This document shows, in pieces, positions 1-8,302 of a stretch of DNA of 54,370 bases (within the stretch, counting starts at the first letter, position 1; each line of letters starts with the position of its first letter). The stretch lies in NCBI GenBank assembly GCA_016794625.1, contig JAEUGY010000021.1, forward strand, positions 1-54,370, in the 5' to 3' direction. The translations under genes and the position numbers were made by a program. This stretch comes from Opitutaceae bacterium (GTDB taxonomy: Bacteria; Verrucomicrobiota; Verrucomicrobiia; Opitutales; Opitutaceae). The notes beneath the pieces are model-generated. The model did no database searches. It saw nothing but the letters and a program-made list of their open reading frames with translations, and was not told the origin of the DNA.

Positions 1-204
1 TCAGCGGAAACCGGATGACAGTGGACCTCATCCATCACGAGGTCTTGGCGAAGGTGTCGCACCCGGTCAGCTGGAATGGGAAGTACACACTGACGGAAAA
101 GACCTCGACCCAGTAGTGTCCCGCGTATACCCCACAGATGCCGTCCGTATCAGGATCGGAACATCCGCCTAAGAAATTCATGGTCCAGCCGTAGAACCGT
201 CGGC
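1..204. other. Left-edge segment, no supportable complete gene
   Basis: Two plus-strand frames are open from the left edge. One closes with TAG at 114-116, the other with TAA near 170. Either could be the last codons of a gene that starts outside the window, but neither has a recognisable motif, so no gene is called. Confidence 0.3.
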
Positions 205-717
205 ATGAGACTCTACCTTGTTTCCCTCCTCTTCCTCGCTTCTGCGTTGGGGAACGCGCAGGAGGAACGGGAGGATGGGGGGAAGATCTCGAAAGAGCAG
301 TGGGACGGATGGAAAGAGCAAGTTCGAGGATTCGACGAGATTCGAATGACCGAACCCATGGCCATGGTCGAGGTGCCCGCGAAATGGACCCCCAACGGAC
401 TGGAGTACAAGCAGAAGCCGGTACGCGACCGGCTGCTCCATGTGGGGCGAGCAATCTCCGACTCCGATGCGTTTTTAGCCCTGCTCGACTATGAGGGAGA
501 CCATTGGCTCGGGGCACACGGCTGCCTTGGCCTCTTTCATCTGACGTTTTTCCGGAAAGGAGAGCGCGTGGGTTTCATGTACTACGCGCATGGAATCTAT
601 TGGGCGCCGCTGACCCGAGACTCGCAGCGGAGCCTCAACCGCTGGCTGCGCGACCATGGATTTCCCATCGAGGACGTCCTGGCCTGGCGACGAAACAGCC
701 CGCGCGTTCGATTTTAA
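205..717 (+). CDS. Small secreted protein of unknown function
   Basis: The 170-residue product starts with a short hydrophobic segment (MRLYLVSLLFLASALGNAQ) that reads as a Sec signal peptide with a cleavage site near residue 19. The mature part is charged, with several Trp and aromatic residues, and has no domain I recognise. The ATG at 205 is chosen because it places the signal peptide at the N-terminus; no strong ribosome binding site is visible. The stop lies 8 bp before a 108-bp inverted-repeat element, and the next gene converges on it from the other strand. Function unknown. Confidence 0.65.
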   Translation: MRLYLVSLLFLASALGNAQEEREDGGKISKEQWDGWKEQVRGFDEIRMTEPMAMVEVPAKWTPNGLEYKQKPVRDRLLHVGRAISDSDAFLALLDYEGDHWLGAHGCLGLFHLTFFRKGERVGFMYYAHGIYWAPLTRDSQRSLNRWLRDHGFPIEDVLAWRRNSPRVRF

Positions 718-724
718 GTGGGGG

Positions 725-832
725 GACATCAGGTCTTCACCTTTGACAAACCAATAGCCGGGAGGACGCGTTTCGGGAGAGGGTTCAGAGGTGAGGCGTC
801 GGCACAGCTGTCAAGAGTCAAGACCTGACGTC
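725..832 (+). repeat. 108-bp TIR element, copy A
   Basis: This is a MITE-like element. The left end begins GACATCAGGTCTT and the right end closes AAGACCTGACGTC, giving about 25-bp imperfect terminal inverted repeats around a GC-rich core. It lies between two convergent genes, so its hairpin potential could serve as a bidirectional terminator. The right arm contains the last codons and stop (811-813) of the minus-strand protease gene. Related copies start near 1889, 2304, 7983 and 9489, all in the same orientation. Confidence 0.75.
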
Positions 833-1779
833 TTTGGATCGATCTCTAGAAAACCGGAAGAACCTCGCGTGGTCCATTCCCGATAGACAGGCGCATTGTT
901 GAGAACTGTAACCGCCTCCTCGCGTTCAATGCTGCACCCTTTTCCGATGCATCGATTGAGAGACGTTTGCTCACCTAGCCATTCGGTGAGCCAATGCGGC
1001 CGAAACGATAAAGCGATGACGGGCCATATCAGTGAAACGTAGGATGGCCCATTAAGTTGGGCGCTTTCTAGGCTTGTAGATAAAATTCCAACCAAGTAAC
1101 CATCACCATCGAAGACTGGCCCTCCGCTCATGGACCCAACAGCGTGGCAATCAAGTTCTACACATGGCCCAGGCATCAGAACACGGTCACGTCCACATGC
1201 GAAGACCTGTGTCACTTTGCCGGTAGAGATGTAGGGATGAATGGTAAATTGGCTCGTGTCCTGATATTTTTCGCGTTGGGGACGAAATCCACAGATCATG
1301 AGACTTTCACCCAGCCTAGGCGTACGCGTTGAGGGGAAAGCTGTGGTATATAGATTCTGCGGAGGAAGGGCTGACGCGGCGACGCTTGCAAAAATTGCGA
1401 TGTCATTCCCTGCACTCATGAATGATTGCCTGCCGCCCCAAAGCATGAGTCCGCCTTCTACCGGTGACATTAACGTCCAGGAAATCGCGGAGGGATCGTA
1501 GTGGGCATACTCAGCAAGCACGTGGGTCGCTGTCAGCGCTATTCCCGGTGCAACCATCACGGCCGATCCAACCAGCCGATACCAGCCGTCGGCCCCGACG
1601 ACTGCACCTAGGACAGCACCCTTAAAAATATCCGGATTGGTTATCCCAGCCAATCCGCCCGATTCAAAAGCCGCAAAATTGCTGTTCTGGAATTTCAGTT
1701 CTATTCGCCGGCGTCTGAATGCCAAAGGGTCCGCAATGTAAGTCGCGGTTTGTAAGCGGGGAGCGTTAACCGATGGCAC
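811..1779 (-). CDS. Trypsin-like serine protease, probably cytosolic
   Basis: The 322-residue protein has an S1-type (chymotrypsin-fold) triad in order: H86 in TATHVL, D126 in GNDIAIF, and S218 in the loop GSMSGGP. No signal peptide or membrane segment is visible, which is unusual for this fold and suggests a cytoplasmic protease. Such stand-alone trypsin-like domains occur both in housekeeping and as effector modules in bacterial immune proteins; nothing here proves either role. The last eight residues (PKTSGLDS) are encoded inside the right arm of repeat copy A, so the present C-terminus looks acquired when the repeat inserted. The minus-strand NACHT gene lies further upstream, separated by mobile-element debris. 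Confidence 0.75.
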   Translation of the reverse strand: MPSVNAPRLQTATYIADPLAFRRRRIELKFQNSNFAAFESGGLAGITNPDIFKGAVLGAVVGADGWYRLVGSAVMVAPGIALTATHVLAEYAHYDPSAISWTLMSPVEGGLMLWGGRQSFMSAGNDIAIFASVAASALPPQNLYTTAFPSTRTPRLGESLMICGFRPQREKYQDTSQFTIHPYISTGKVTQVFACGRDRVLMPGPCVELDCHAVGSMSGGPVFDGDGYLVGILSTSLESAQLNGPSYVSLIWPVIALSFRPHWLTEWLGEQTSLNRCIGKGCSIEREEAVTVLNNAPVYREWTTRGSSGFLEIDPKTSGLDS

Positions 1780-1888
1780 GGAATTAGTATGAAGTGGCCG
1801 CCATATGCAGGACCAGTGAGTCGCGACATTTAGTTATGGATGATTTGGTTTTCTTCTGAAGAAAAGGGATATTTATGCAGAACCATAG

Positions 1889-1989
1889 GTCGTCAGGTGT
1901 TGACTCTTGACAAAACTATCGGCGGCTGGGCGGGTGCCGGAAGACAGTTCAGGGGTGGAGACGTTTGCGCTGCTGTCAAGAGTTGTCAG
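1889..1989 (+). repeat. 108-bp TIR element, copy B (degenerate right end)
   Basis: The left arm reads GTCGTCAGGTGTTGACTCTT and continues with the shared core (TTGACAAAACTATCG, then GACAGTTCAGGGGTG). The right arm keeps only TGTCAAGAG before it diverges. It lies between the protease start and an IS21 remnant. Confidence 0.6.
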
Positions 1990-1998
1990 GGGGCGGTC

Positions 1999-2285
1999 AA
2001 GACCAGCCAAGTAGAGTCGATTCAAAACCAGCCACTTTGAGCGAGGGATTTACGTCCGGTGCGCCTTCAGGTTGCACGGAGCAGTATGAACCGACTCGAA
2101 GTGAGCCTCCAACAAGCAATACAAGCACTGCACGAGCGTGGCTGGTCCCAGCGAAGGATCGCCCGGGAGCTGTCTGTCAATCGGGAGACGGTTGCCGGGT
2201 ACGTCCACGCGCTAAACCCGGCCATTTCGACCCCCGGGTAGGCTTCGGTAGGCGATCCTAATCCAGCCATTTCGACCCCCGGCTC
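1999..2285 (+). mobile_element. IS21-family remnant with end repeats
   Basis: A short IstA-like N-terminus is flanked by related direct repeats. On the left are GACCAGCCAAGTAG and AACCAGCCACTTTGAG; on the right are two copies of CCATTTCGACCCCCGG (near 2220 and 2267). IS21-family ends typically carry several such repeats. Nearly all of istA and the whole of istB are missing, so this is an internally deleted derivative. Boundaries are approximate. Confidence 0.5.
2086..2241 (+). pseudogene. IstA-like transposase N-terminal fragment
   Basis: The fragment begins MNRLEVSLQQAI and contains a helix-turn-helix, ERGWSQRRIARELSVNRETV, typical of the N-terminus of IS21 IstA transposases. It ends after about 51 residues, running directly into the right-end repeat of the element. 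The DDE catalytic domain and IstB helper are absent, so it cannot transpose. The ATG at 2086 is preferred because it matches the usual family start. Confidence 0.55.
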
Positions 2286-2303
2286 TGGGGGGGACAACCG
2301 AAA

Positions 2304-2400
2304 GACGTCAGGTCTTGAATTTTGACAAACCTATCGCCGGGAAGACGCGTGTCGGACGATGGTTCAGGGATTTGGCGTCTACGCAGTTGTCAAGAATCAA
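2304..2400 (+). repeat. 108-bp TIR element, copy C, left part (split by IS)
   Basis: The left arm is GACGTCAGGTCTTGAATTTT, followed by the shared core and TTGTCAAGAATCAA, where the IS1182-like element begins. The missing 11 bp of the right arm are at 3812-3822. Joining 2304-2400 to 3812-3822 gives 108 bp, the same length as copy A, with arms that pair at 23 of 25 positions. Confidence 0.8.
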
Positions 2401-2415
2401 GGGGCTGTTGCCCAA
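2401..2415 (+). repeat. Terminal inverted repeat, left end of IS
   Basis: GGGGCTGTTGCCCAA, perfectly complementary to 3793-3807 and preceded directly by the TCAA target duplication. Confidence 0.85.
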
Positions 2416-2454
2416 GAGCTCGCTCCAGTGAGGCGAATCATATCGGATTTTCGG

Positions 2455-3730
2455 TTACGCAGCAAGCAATGCGGGGATCCAGTCAGCGGAGGGCGTACAA
2501 CGGCGGTTTCCCGGGCAACGCAGAGCGAAGCGAACGGCCCCAACGGCCGAAGGAAGCGCTCCTGCGCCGGATTTCGGGCGGAACGGCAGGCGCGCGCCGA
2601 CGCTGCCGGGCACGGCGCCGCAAAGGATGGCGATGTTTTGCACGGCGGCGATGAGCCAGTCCTGGATCCGTTGGCGCCAAAGGCGCCGCCACCGGGCGCG
2701 CTTGAAGTGGTGGAGGTTGGAGCTGCGGGCGAAGCTGCCCTCCATCAGATGGCGGCGGCGAGCACGGTCGGCATAAGCCTCGGGCAGTCGCGAAAGTGCG
2801 TGGGCGCACTCGAGTGTCGGCTCGTTCCAGTGACGGGCGATGGAGCGGCCGAGCTTACCGGTGGTGCACTTCTCCCGCAGTGGGCAGACTGCGTACACCT
2901 TCCTGTCCGCCATGTAGTCGGTCATCTGCCTACGTTTGTGGGTGCGCTTGGGTTGAAGCGGTTGGCCGGCAGGGCAGAAGTAGCGGTCGTTGGCTTTATC
3001 GTAGAGGAAGTCTTCTTTGGTGAAGCGCCCCTCCTGGCGATGATTGGCCGGCAGCATAGGGCTGATGTGCGGCCGGACCCCGCGCTCGACAAGGTCGCAA
3101 AGTTTTCCACCGTGCCGTATTGGCGATCGGCCACCGCGACGGTGACTTCGCGGCTAGTGTTGCCCTCGTGTTGCGCGACTAGCGGAAGTGTCTGGCTGGG
3201 TTCGGCGACATCGCCGGGGGTGGTTGCTGTGGCGGTGATCACTCCACAGCGGTCGTCGACCATGCGGTGCGTCTTGTAGCGTGGACGGGCCGTGCCGCTG
3301 GAAGGTCCCTTGGAGACGCAGGGAGCATCGGGATCGGTGGTGCTGACCAGACCTCGGTTGATATCCGTGCGAGCAGAGGGCGGAGCGGTGTCGTCAAGCT
3401 TGCGCTCTTGGACCGCGTAGGCGGCCTTGATTCGCGCGACCGTCTCGGCGTCAGCCTTGATCACGCTATCGCGAGACGCGTCGGCATCGATCAGGCTCCC
3501 ATCCACATGGACCTTGGCGCGGTCGACCAGACCGGCCTCAACGCACTGGCGAACGGTGTGCACGAAGAGCGTTTCGCGTTGTCGCCGTAGGTGTGGGCGA
3601 CCGCCGCGCGGGCGAGGTTGAAGTCGACCAACGCCAGCACACGCCGCAGTGGGTGCTGGGCATGCACGCGCTTGTCCAGATCGACTCGGTAGCTGAATAG
3701 TTCGGACTGCGCATCGTGTATCCCCATCAT
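2455..3730 (-). pseudogene. IS1182-like DDE transposase, frameshifted and internally deleted
   Basis: The N-terminus MMGIHDAQSELFSYRVDLDK (start 3730) is typical of IS1182-type transposases. After AHTYGDN (near 3575) the frame jumps to RETLFVHTVRQCVEAGLV, HVDGSLIDADAS, which means the usual middle part of the N-terminal domain is deleted. A second frameshift near 3100 follows YGTVENF; the correct frame continues CDLVERGVRPHISPMLPANH and a C-terminal part with a cysteine pair motif (CPLREKC) and a final DWLIAAVQNIA segment ending at 2455. At least two lesions inactivate it. No intact copy is present in this window. Confidence 0.8.
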
Positions 3731-3792
3731 GATGAGGAGATTGTGCGAGGAACCAAGAGCGCTACAAGTATCTTTTTATCAATTACTTAGGT

Positions 3793-3807
3793 TTGGGCAA
3801 CAGCCCC
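3793..3807 (-). repeat. Terminal inverted repeat, right end of IS
   Basis: TTGGGCAACAGCCCC, exact complement of 2401-2415, followed by the TCAA duplication at 3808-3811. Confidence 0.85.
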
Positions 3808-3811
3808 TCAA

Positions 3812-3822
3812 GACCTGACGTC
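3812..3822 (+). repeat. 108-bp TIR element, copy C, right end
   Basis: GACCTGACGTC completes the right arm of copy C after the IS. Nothing else recognisable is seen in the remaining spacer to 3999. Confidence 0.8.
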
Positions 3823-3999
3823 GTTGATTGAACCTTCCTTGAAGAGAGGATGCCGCCGCCGGGGATTTTAACGTCTGCTTCAGTAGAGACACAACTGGTC
3901 AATCTGGGTAGCGCGAAAATGAGAAATGTGCTTTTCCGCTATCGAAAACCCAGTTTTTGATTGTGTGGCAAAGCATTGGTACACGGGAACAAGGCGCGA

Positions 4000-6900
4000 T
4001 CACACCCGGTTTGTCAGGCTTCTCTTGCACAGGTCCCAGATCGTTGCCAATTCAGGCACTTCTACAAAACTATGGACTTCGCTCTGAAGTTGTACCCCAA
4101 ATTTGCTGTTGTCCATTAGTCGTTTGAGACCGATTGTTACTCCATCGGCAGCGCAGGAGTTGAGCTGCGCGGCCACGAGGCACACAAGGTAGGTACAGCC
4201 CGCAAGTGTTTTCGCCCGATGAGTAGGATCGAGCATTTCAGGAATTAATTCGACGAAAACGCGCTGCATCGTTTCGTCGATTCCGTCCCGTTTCCAAGTG
4301 TTGCCTTCTTTCGTTGCGACGAAGCGAAGCGCATCGCGCATTAGACGGGTATCCTCGGTCGAGATTTTCCAGTCTCCCTTGCGAACGTTCCATTGCTCCC
4401 CAAGTCTTGGAGCGAGAGCTTTGCCGATGCACCAAGCCACCATCTCGACGAACGCGTTGGAGGCACGCGCGCCCTTTGTAAAATACGTTATTGTGACCTT
4501 ACTTAAAAGTATCTTTCCAAGTTCACGATGGCGAAGGTCATCTTTGTGCCGTCGAAGCGCTCGGTAGCCAAGGGTCTGGAGGGCAACCAACTCAACTAGT
4601 GGAGGAATGTCGTCCTCGGAGCGTCCAAGATATCGATCAATTAACTCCCGTGCCACCTCTGGTTCGAGTTTGGCTGTGGAATGTCCAAGTGCGCCGAGAA
4701 GATTCCCGATCGGGATTTGGGCTGTAGGCGGGCCTAACCTGCCCAGACCGCATCCGACTGCGTAGGTGTGCACCTTGTAGAGAAGCTCGGAGGAAAACTG
4801 AAAGTTGAGATGTCGCTGTAGAATTCCTTCAATCCACATATGCATTCGTGTGAATGTGCCCCGACCTGAGAGTTCTTCGACGGCTTGAAACCGCAGGGCG
4901 TAAGCGATGTATCTCGCTGCCAAAAATTCCTCCCATTCCCTATGCTCGAAACGACACGTCCCGACGATCACAAAGAGGCTCTGCTTGAGCAGGGCTTCCA
5001 AGGTAATTGGGTTGCCTGCCAATTCGAATCCGCGGCACACGCTCCGGGCCTCGGCGGGGACATTCGCCGAAGAGCAGAGGGCTTTCCAGCGTGACACCCG
5101 TTCTTCGGCGGCGGCACGAATTTTCGGAATTTCCGCAGTCGACCAGTAGTGGACGAAGAACAAATGGCCGATCAACGTCAGCGCATCCAGCCACTCGTCC
5201 ACGGTGACGTTTGGCGCGACTGCGCTTAGTGCCTCGCTCTGTTCGATTACAACGCGCAGCGCCTCTTCGAAGATATCCGCTGATGTCTCAAGGTGTTCGA
5301 ATCGTTCCCCTTTTACGATCTTGCTAAGGATCAACGGTGTGAGGAGCATCTTCTTCGCATTGGAGTCCCGTACTCGCTTGAGTAACACCGACACTACGGC
5401 GGACGAGATATCGTTTGCCAGCCCTTCGGCTTCGTCGAACCATGCAGTGTTACCCGGAATCAACTGGCACCGGCTTAAATCAACAAGGTCGAGTTCTTCC
5501 GGCATCTGATCTCGCTCGAGGGCCTGACGTACCCGCTCCACTCCAAGATCTGGCTCCCGCACGGCCTTTCGGATCAGCTCCATCAAGCGTTCGAGTAGCG
5601 CGAGTCGTTCATCCTTTCTCAAACGCCGGTAAATCCTCTTCAGTCGAGCTGAAATCGACGCCAGTGACTTCTCCCAGCCCACCTTTATTTCCACCAACAT
5701 TGTCCGCATGTTCTTGGCCTGCACGACCGTCAACCTTGCTACTTCGAACGCGTTGCCTCCGATAATGCCTCCAATGGGATTGGAACTCCGAACACCCAGC
5801 ACGATCTTTGTTGAAACTCTTTGTGCCACGAATCCGTCGATCTCCACCAAAAGCCGGTTAAGATCGCCGACATCGGCTCGAGGATGTCGCGCCAAGTAGT
5901 CATCCACGCCGTCGATAATGATCACACAACGCTCCTGTTTCACCATGTTTAAGAGCCAGTTCGCGTCGACCTGAGGCGATCGTTCCACCTGCTTCACGGT
6001 CCAAGCGGCGTCCTTCATTTGTTGGACGTTTCTTTCCTGGCGTTCCTCCGTCCACCACTGTGCGAGCTTGAGCCATTCCAATGGTGCTTGCCCTGGCGCC
6101 ATACCGACCCCATATCTAAACAACGGTATATAAATAGGAAGGCAACGCGTTGGGGACTTTCCGTTTTCTTCCCGAACTACTTCGCCCCTTAGGGCGGACG
6201 CTGCTAAGGTCATGCCCAGCCGCCTTAGTACGGCTGACTTGCCGACCCCCGGCGCACCGGTCACCAGCAGTCGCTCGGCTCGATCTCCACCGAGCTGACA
6301 ACGCCTCAATAGTTCGTCGAAGACCTGACCCTGCGATCCAAGCCAATAGTTGTCATCGCTTCGTCTTTCGTCATCGCCCATTGCCGCCGGGATTTCCCCC
6401 TTCGTCGCGACTAGGTCTCGGATCTGGATATGGTTCTCGAGGCGCGTACCGGCCGCGATGGCTCGATCAAGGAGCGTCAACGTCTGCGCCAGAACGCTGG
6501 GGCAGCATCCATCTGCCTTGAGATGAAAACTCCATTCGTCACAAATCGTGTCGACATTAGTGCTGGAGGCGCTTCTAGCGTACTTCACTCCAGGATGGCT
6601 GCCGCGCAGGGTGATCCGCTTTTTTGGGTTGCTTCGCACCATTGCCGTTGAAATCGAGTCGCGTATCGGTCGAATGGCGCCATCGCCGCTTCCAAGGACG
6701 TGTAGTTCGGTCCAACTCGGTAGACCAGAGTCGTTCAGAAACTTAAAGAACGCGTCAAGTTTTCGGGACAGCCGAGCCAGCTTGGACGATTGCCAAACTA
6801 ACTGGGGAAATATTCTGTTTACGCCGAGTGGAAAGCGAGGCGCGACTCCAGGTAGGCTCAGGACGCGATTCAACAAACCGAGCGCAAACGCGATCGGGAA

Positions 6901-7482
6901 GTAAATGGGGGATAAGAGACTGAATGCAATCTTCCCTACCGAGCTCCCGCCTTCATGCGGCACGCCGATGTGGACAATTTTCCTAACGCGAGGAGTGATG
7001 TAACTCCGGTTCATCCAGTCTAGTTTTCCCTGCCGATAGTCCGCCTCCATCGCATCGTGCTCCGCCGCCAGCATCGCGTTCACTACTAAGCCGCCTGTGC
7101 TATGAACAACAAAGATGATGTGGCGATAGTGCCGCCAATCTTGCGTCTTTAGCCTTGTTGCCAATTCGACTGCTGCTGTCTCATAGCTACCTGCTTGGAA
7201 CAGACCCGATGCGTACCAGAAGCTGAAAAGGTCAATATCGGTATCAAGGTATTCCAAGATATAGTGCGGCGTGCACTTCCATGCTTTACGATAGTCGCTC
7301 AGCACGCCGTGAACGAAGACCACTAGGTGCTCAGGATGGGGATTGGGTGCTTTCGCTTGGCGAAACCAGCCATACTCCATCTCTTCTCCAGATTTCCAAA
7401 ACTCGTCTTCGAGCTTCTTTGCTTTACTTGCGGTCTGGGCGGGCTTCGGAGGGGCAGTGACCTTTTCGGCTATAGGGCTCAT
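4000..7482 (-). CDS. Alpha/beta hydrolase-NACHT-like NTPase fusion, candidate NLR-like defence protein
   Basis: The 1160-residue protein joins two recognisable parts. Residues ~50-320 form an alpha/beta hydrolase: oxyanion strand VVFVHG (55-59), nucleophile elbow VVHSTGG with S128, acid D267 in GSGDGA, and H296 in GSHPG. Residues ~380-870 form a STAND/NACHT-like NTPase: Walker A GAPGVGKS (409-416), Walker B IIIDGVDD (521-528, matching the NACHT DGxDE-type signature), LTPLIL (715-720), and the NACHT-type helix FEHREWEEFLAARYIA (845-860). Residues ~870-1160 are helical with no recognised repeat and may be the sensor. NACHT proteins with N-terminal effectors act in bacterial anti-phage defence and in fungal and animal NLRs; by analogy the hydrolase (lipase or esterase) would be the effector. 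Substrate and trigger are inferred, not shown. It stands alone, with mobile-element debris downstream. Confidence 0.85.
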   Translation of the reverse strand: MSPIAEKVTAPPKPAQTASKAKKLEDEFWKSGEEMEYGWFRQAKAPNPHPEHLVVFVHGVLSDYRKAWKCTPHYILEYLDTDIDLFSFWYASGLFQAGSYETAAVELATRLKTQDWRHYRHIIFVVHSTGGLVVNAMLAAEHDAMEADYRQGKLDWMNRSYITPRVRKIVHIGVPHEGGSSVGKIAFSLLSPIYFPIAFALGLLNRVLSLPGVAPRFPLGVNRIFPQLVWQSSKLARLSRKLDAFFKFLNDSGLPSWTELHVLGSGDGAIRPIRDSISTAMVRSNPKKRITLRGSHPGVKYARSASSTNVDTICDEWSFHLKADGCCPSVLAQTLTLLDRAIAAGTRLENHIQIRDLVATKGEIPAAMGDDERRSDDNYWLGSQGQVFDELLRRCQLGGDRAERLLVTGAPGVGKSAVLRRLGMTLAASALRGEVVREENGKSPTRCLPIYIPLFRYGVGMAPGQAPLEWLKLAQWWTEERQERNVQQMKDAAWTVKQVERSPQVDANWLLNMVKQERCVIIIDGVDDYLARHPRADVGDLNRLLVEIDGFVAQRVSTKIVLGVRSSNPIGGIIGGNAFEVARLTVVQAKNMRTMLVEIKVGWEKSLASISARLKRIYRRLRKDERLALLERLMELIRKAVREPDLGVERVRQALERDQMPEELDLVDLSRCQLIPGNTAWFDEAEGLANDISSAVVSVLLKRVRDSNAKKMLLTPLILSKIVKGERFEHLETSADIFEEALRVVIEQSEALSAVAPNVTVDEWLDALTLIGHLFFVHYWSTAEIPKIRAAAEERVSRWKALCSSANVPAEARSVCRGFELAGNPITLEALLKQSLFVIVGTCRFEHREWEEFLAARYIAYALRFQAVEELSGRGTFTRMHMWIEGILQRHLNFQFSSELLYKVHTYAVGCGLGRLGPPTAQIPIGNLLGALGHSTAKLEPEVARELIDRYLGRSEDDIPPLVELVALQTLGYRALRRHKDDLRHRELGKILLSKVTITYFTKGARASNAFVEMVAWCIGKALAPRLGEQWNVRKGDWKISTEDTRLMRDALRFVATKEGNTWKRDGIDETMQRVFVELIPEMLDPTHRAKTLAGCTYLVCLVAAQLNSCAADGVTIGLKRLMDNSKFGVQLQSEVHSFVEVPELATIWDLCKRSLTNRV

Positions 7483-7580
7483 ACTACGGATACAAAGTTA
7501 GGTCGGAGACCTGCGTAAACTAAAATATTCAAATAGTCTATACCGGTCTAAACGATTTGCCTAGTCTATCACACAGCATA
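7483..7580 (-). promoter_or_regulatory. Possible promoter/operator region of the NACHT gene
   Basis: Just upstream of the start lies a short palindrome AGGTC-GGA-GACCT (7500-7512). Beyond it, in gene sense, is an AT-rich stretch with TAGAC repeated three times (near 7530-7565) and TATTTT-like boxes. The arrangement would suit an operator, but no clear -35/-10 pair can be fixed. Confidence 0.25.
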
Positions 7581-7982
7581 TTTTCCTCGCCCGACGGCGA
7601 GGGCATCGAAGTGATCGTTTTTAGGACCGGTCCATGCCTACTCACGGCAAACTGAGAAAGCAGGTGTGAACGCTGATGACTCTTGCGTAAGGTGAAACGG
7701 TAGCTGTAAAGTGGGGCGTGATTTTGGGCTTCCGTCCAAGGCCTTTTCGCATTTGTCGTCGGGTTGAGATTCCGGTTGTGAGTGAGATTATGCTGATAAA
7801 TCGCGCGCCATAAACGCGAATAGCCAATAATTAACATTTATTTACGAAGAGAAAACTCCCCTCGTGTCGTGATTGCGCGGACGAGATTCGTGATGTGAAG
7901 CCGCGGCAATTTTCGCCATGTGGCAAATGGACCGGGGCAGATTTGAAGGACTGTCCTCCTCAACCTCGAGGGTGAACCATAA

Positions 7983-8078
7983 GACGTCGGGTCTCTTGAC
8001 TCTTGAAAAAAGTTATCGTCGAGAGGGCGCATGCCAGAAGATGTTTCACGGGGTAATGCGTCTGCGCAGCTGCGAATG
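7983..8078 (+). repeat. 108-bp TIR element, copy D (right end lost)
   Basis: The left arm GACGTCGGGTCTCTTGACTC and the core (GTTATCGTCGAGAGGGCGC, then GCGTCTGCGCAGCTG) match the family. The right arm diverges after GCAGCTG, so the copy is decayed. Confidence 0.6.
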
Positions 8079-8302
8079 GTACAGTCTGGAAGTCTTTGGG
8101 TTGAATATATGCGATTATATTGCGGAATGGTTTTTCGCGAAATCGAATTGAGGATATCGCTTTTTTCCACTTCTCCCTTCTGATGAAGCGCTAGCAACTT
8201 CCACCGAGCGGCCTATTCAGGCAGCCGTGGTTTTGATCCGACAGATTTCGTCGAGATGTATAACCCCTAGTCTTGGGCTCTAGTGGCTTGGTCGGTAAAG
8301 CC

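Larger units (their letters stand above)
2401..3807 (-). mobile_element. IS1182-like insertion sequence, inactive
   Basis: The element is 1407 bp with perfect 15-bp terminal inverted repeats (GGGGCTGTTGCCCAA at 2401-2415, its complement at 3793-3807). It is flanked by TCAA on both sides (2397-2400 and 3808-3811), a 4-bp target duplication. It carries one broken transposase gene on the minus strand. It inserted into repeat copy C, so it is younger than that repeat. Confidence 0.85.
7483..8302. other. Gene-poor spacer upstream of the NACHT gene
   Basis: About 820 bp of AT-richer sequence between two minus-strand genes. Short open frames here lack motifs, and one of them runs through repeat copy D. 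Besides that repeat and a possible control region near 7500-7580, I see nothing coding. Confidence 0.5.

Noticed and set aside
2359..3279. Plus-strand ORF of 306 codons across the IS element
   Set aside because: Antisense shadow of the broken transposase; it begins in the repeat core.
7838..8197. Minus-strand ORF of 119 codons in the spacer upstream of the NACHT gene
   Set aside because: It runs through repeat copy D and shows no motif or start signal.
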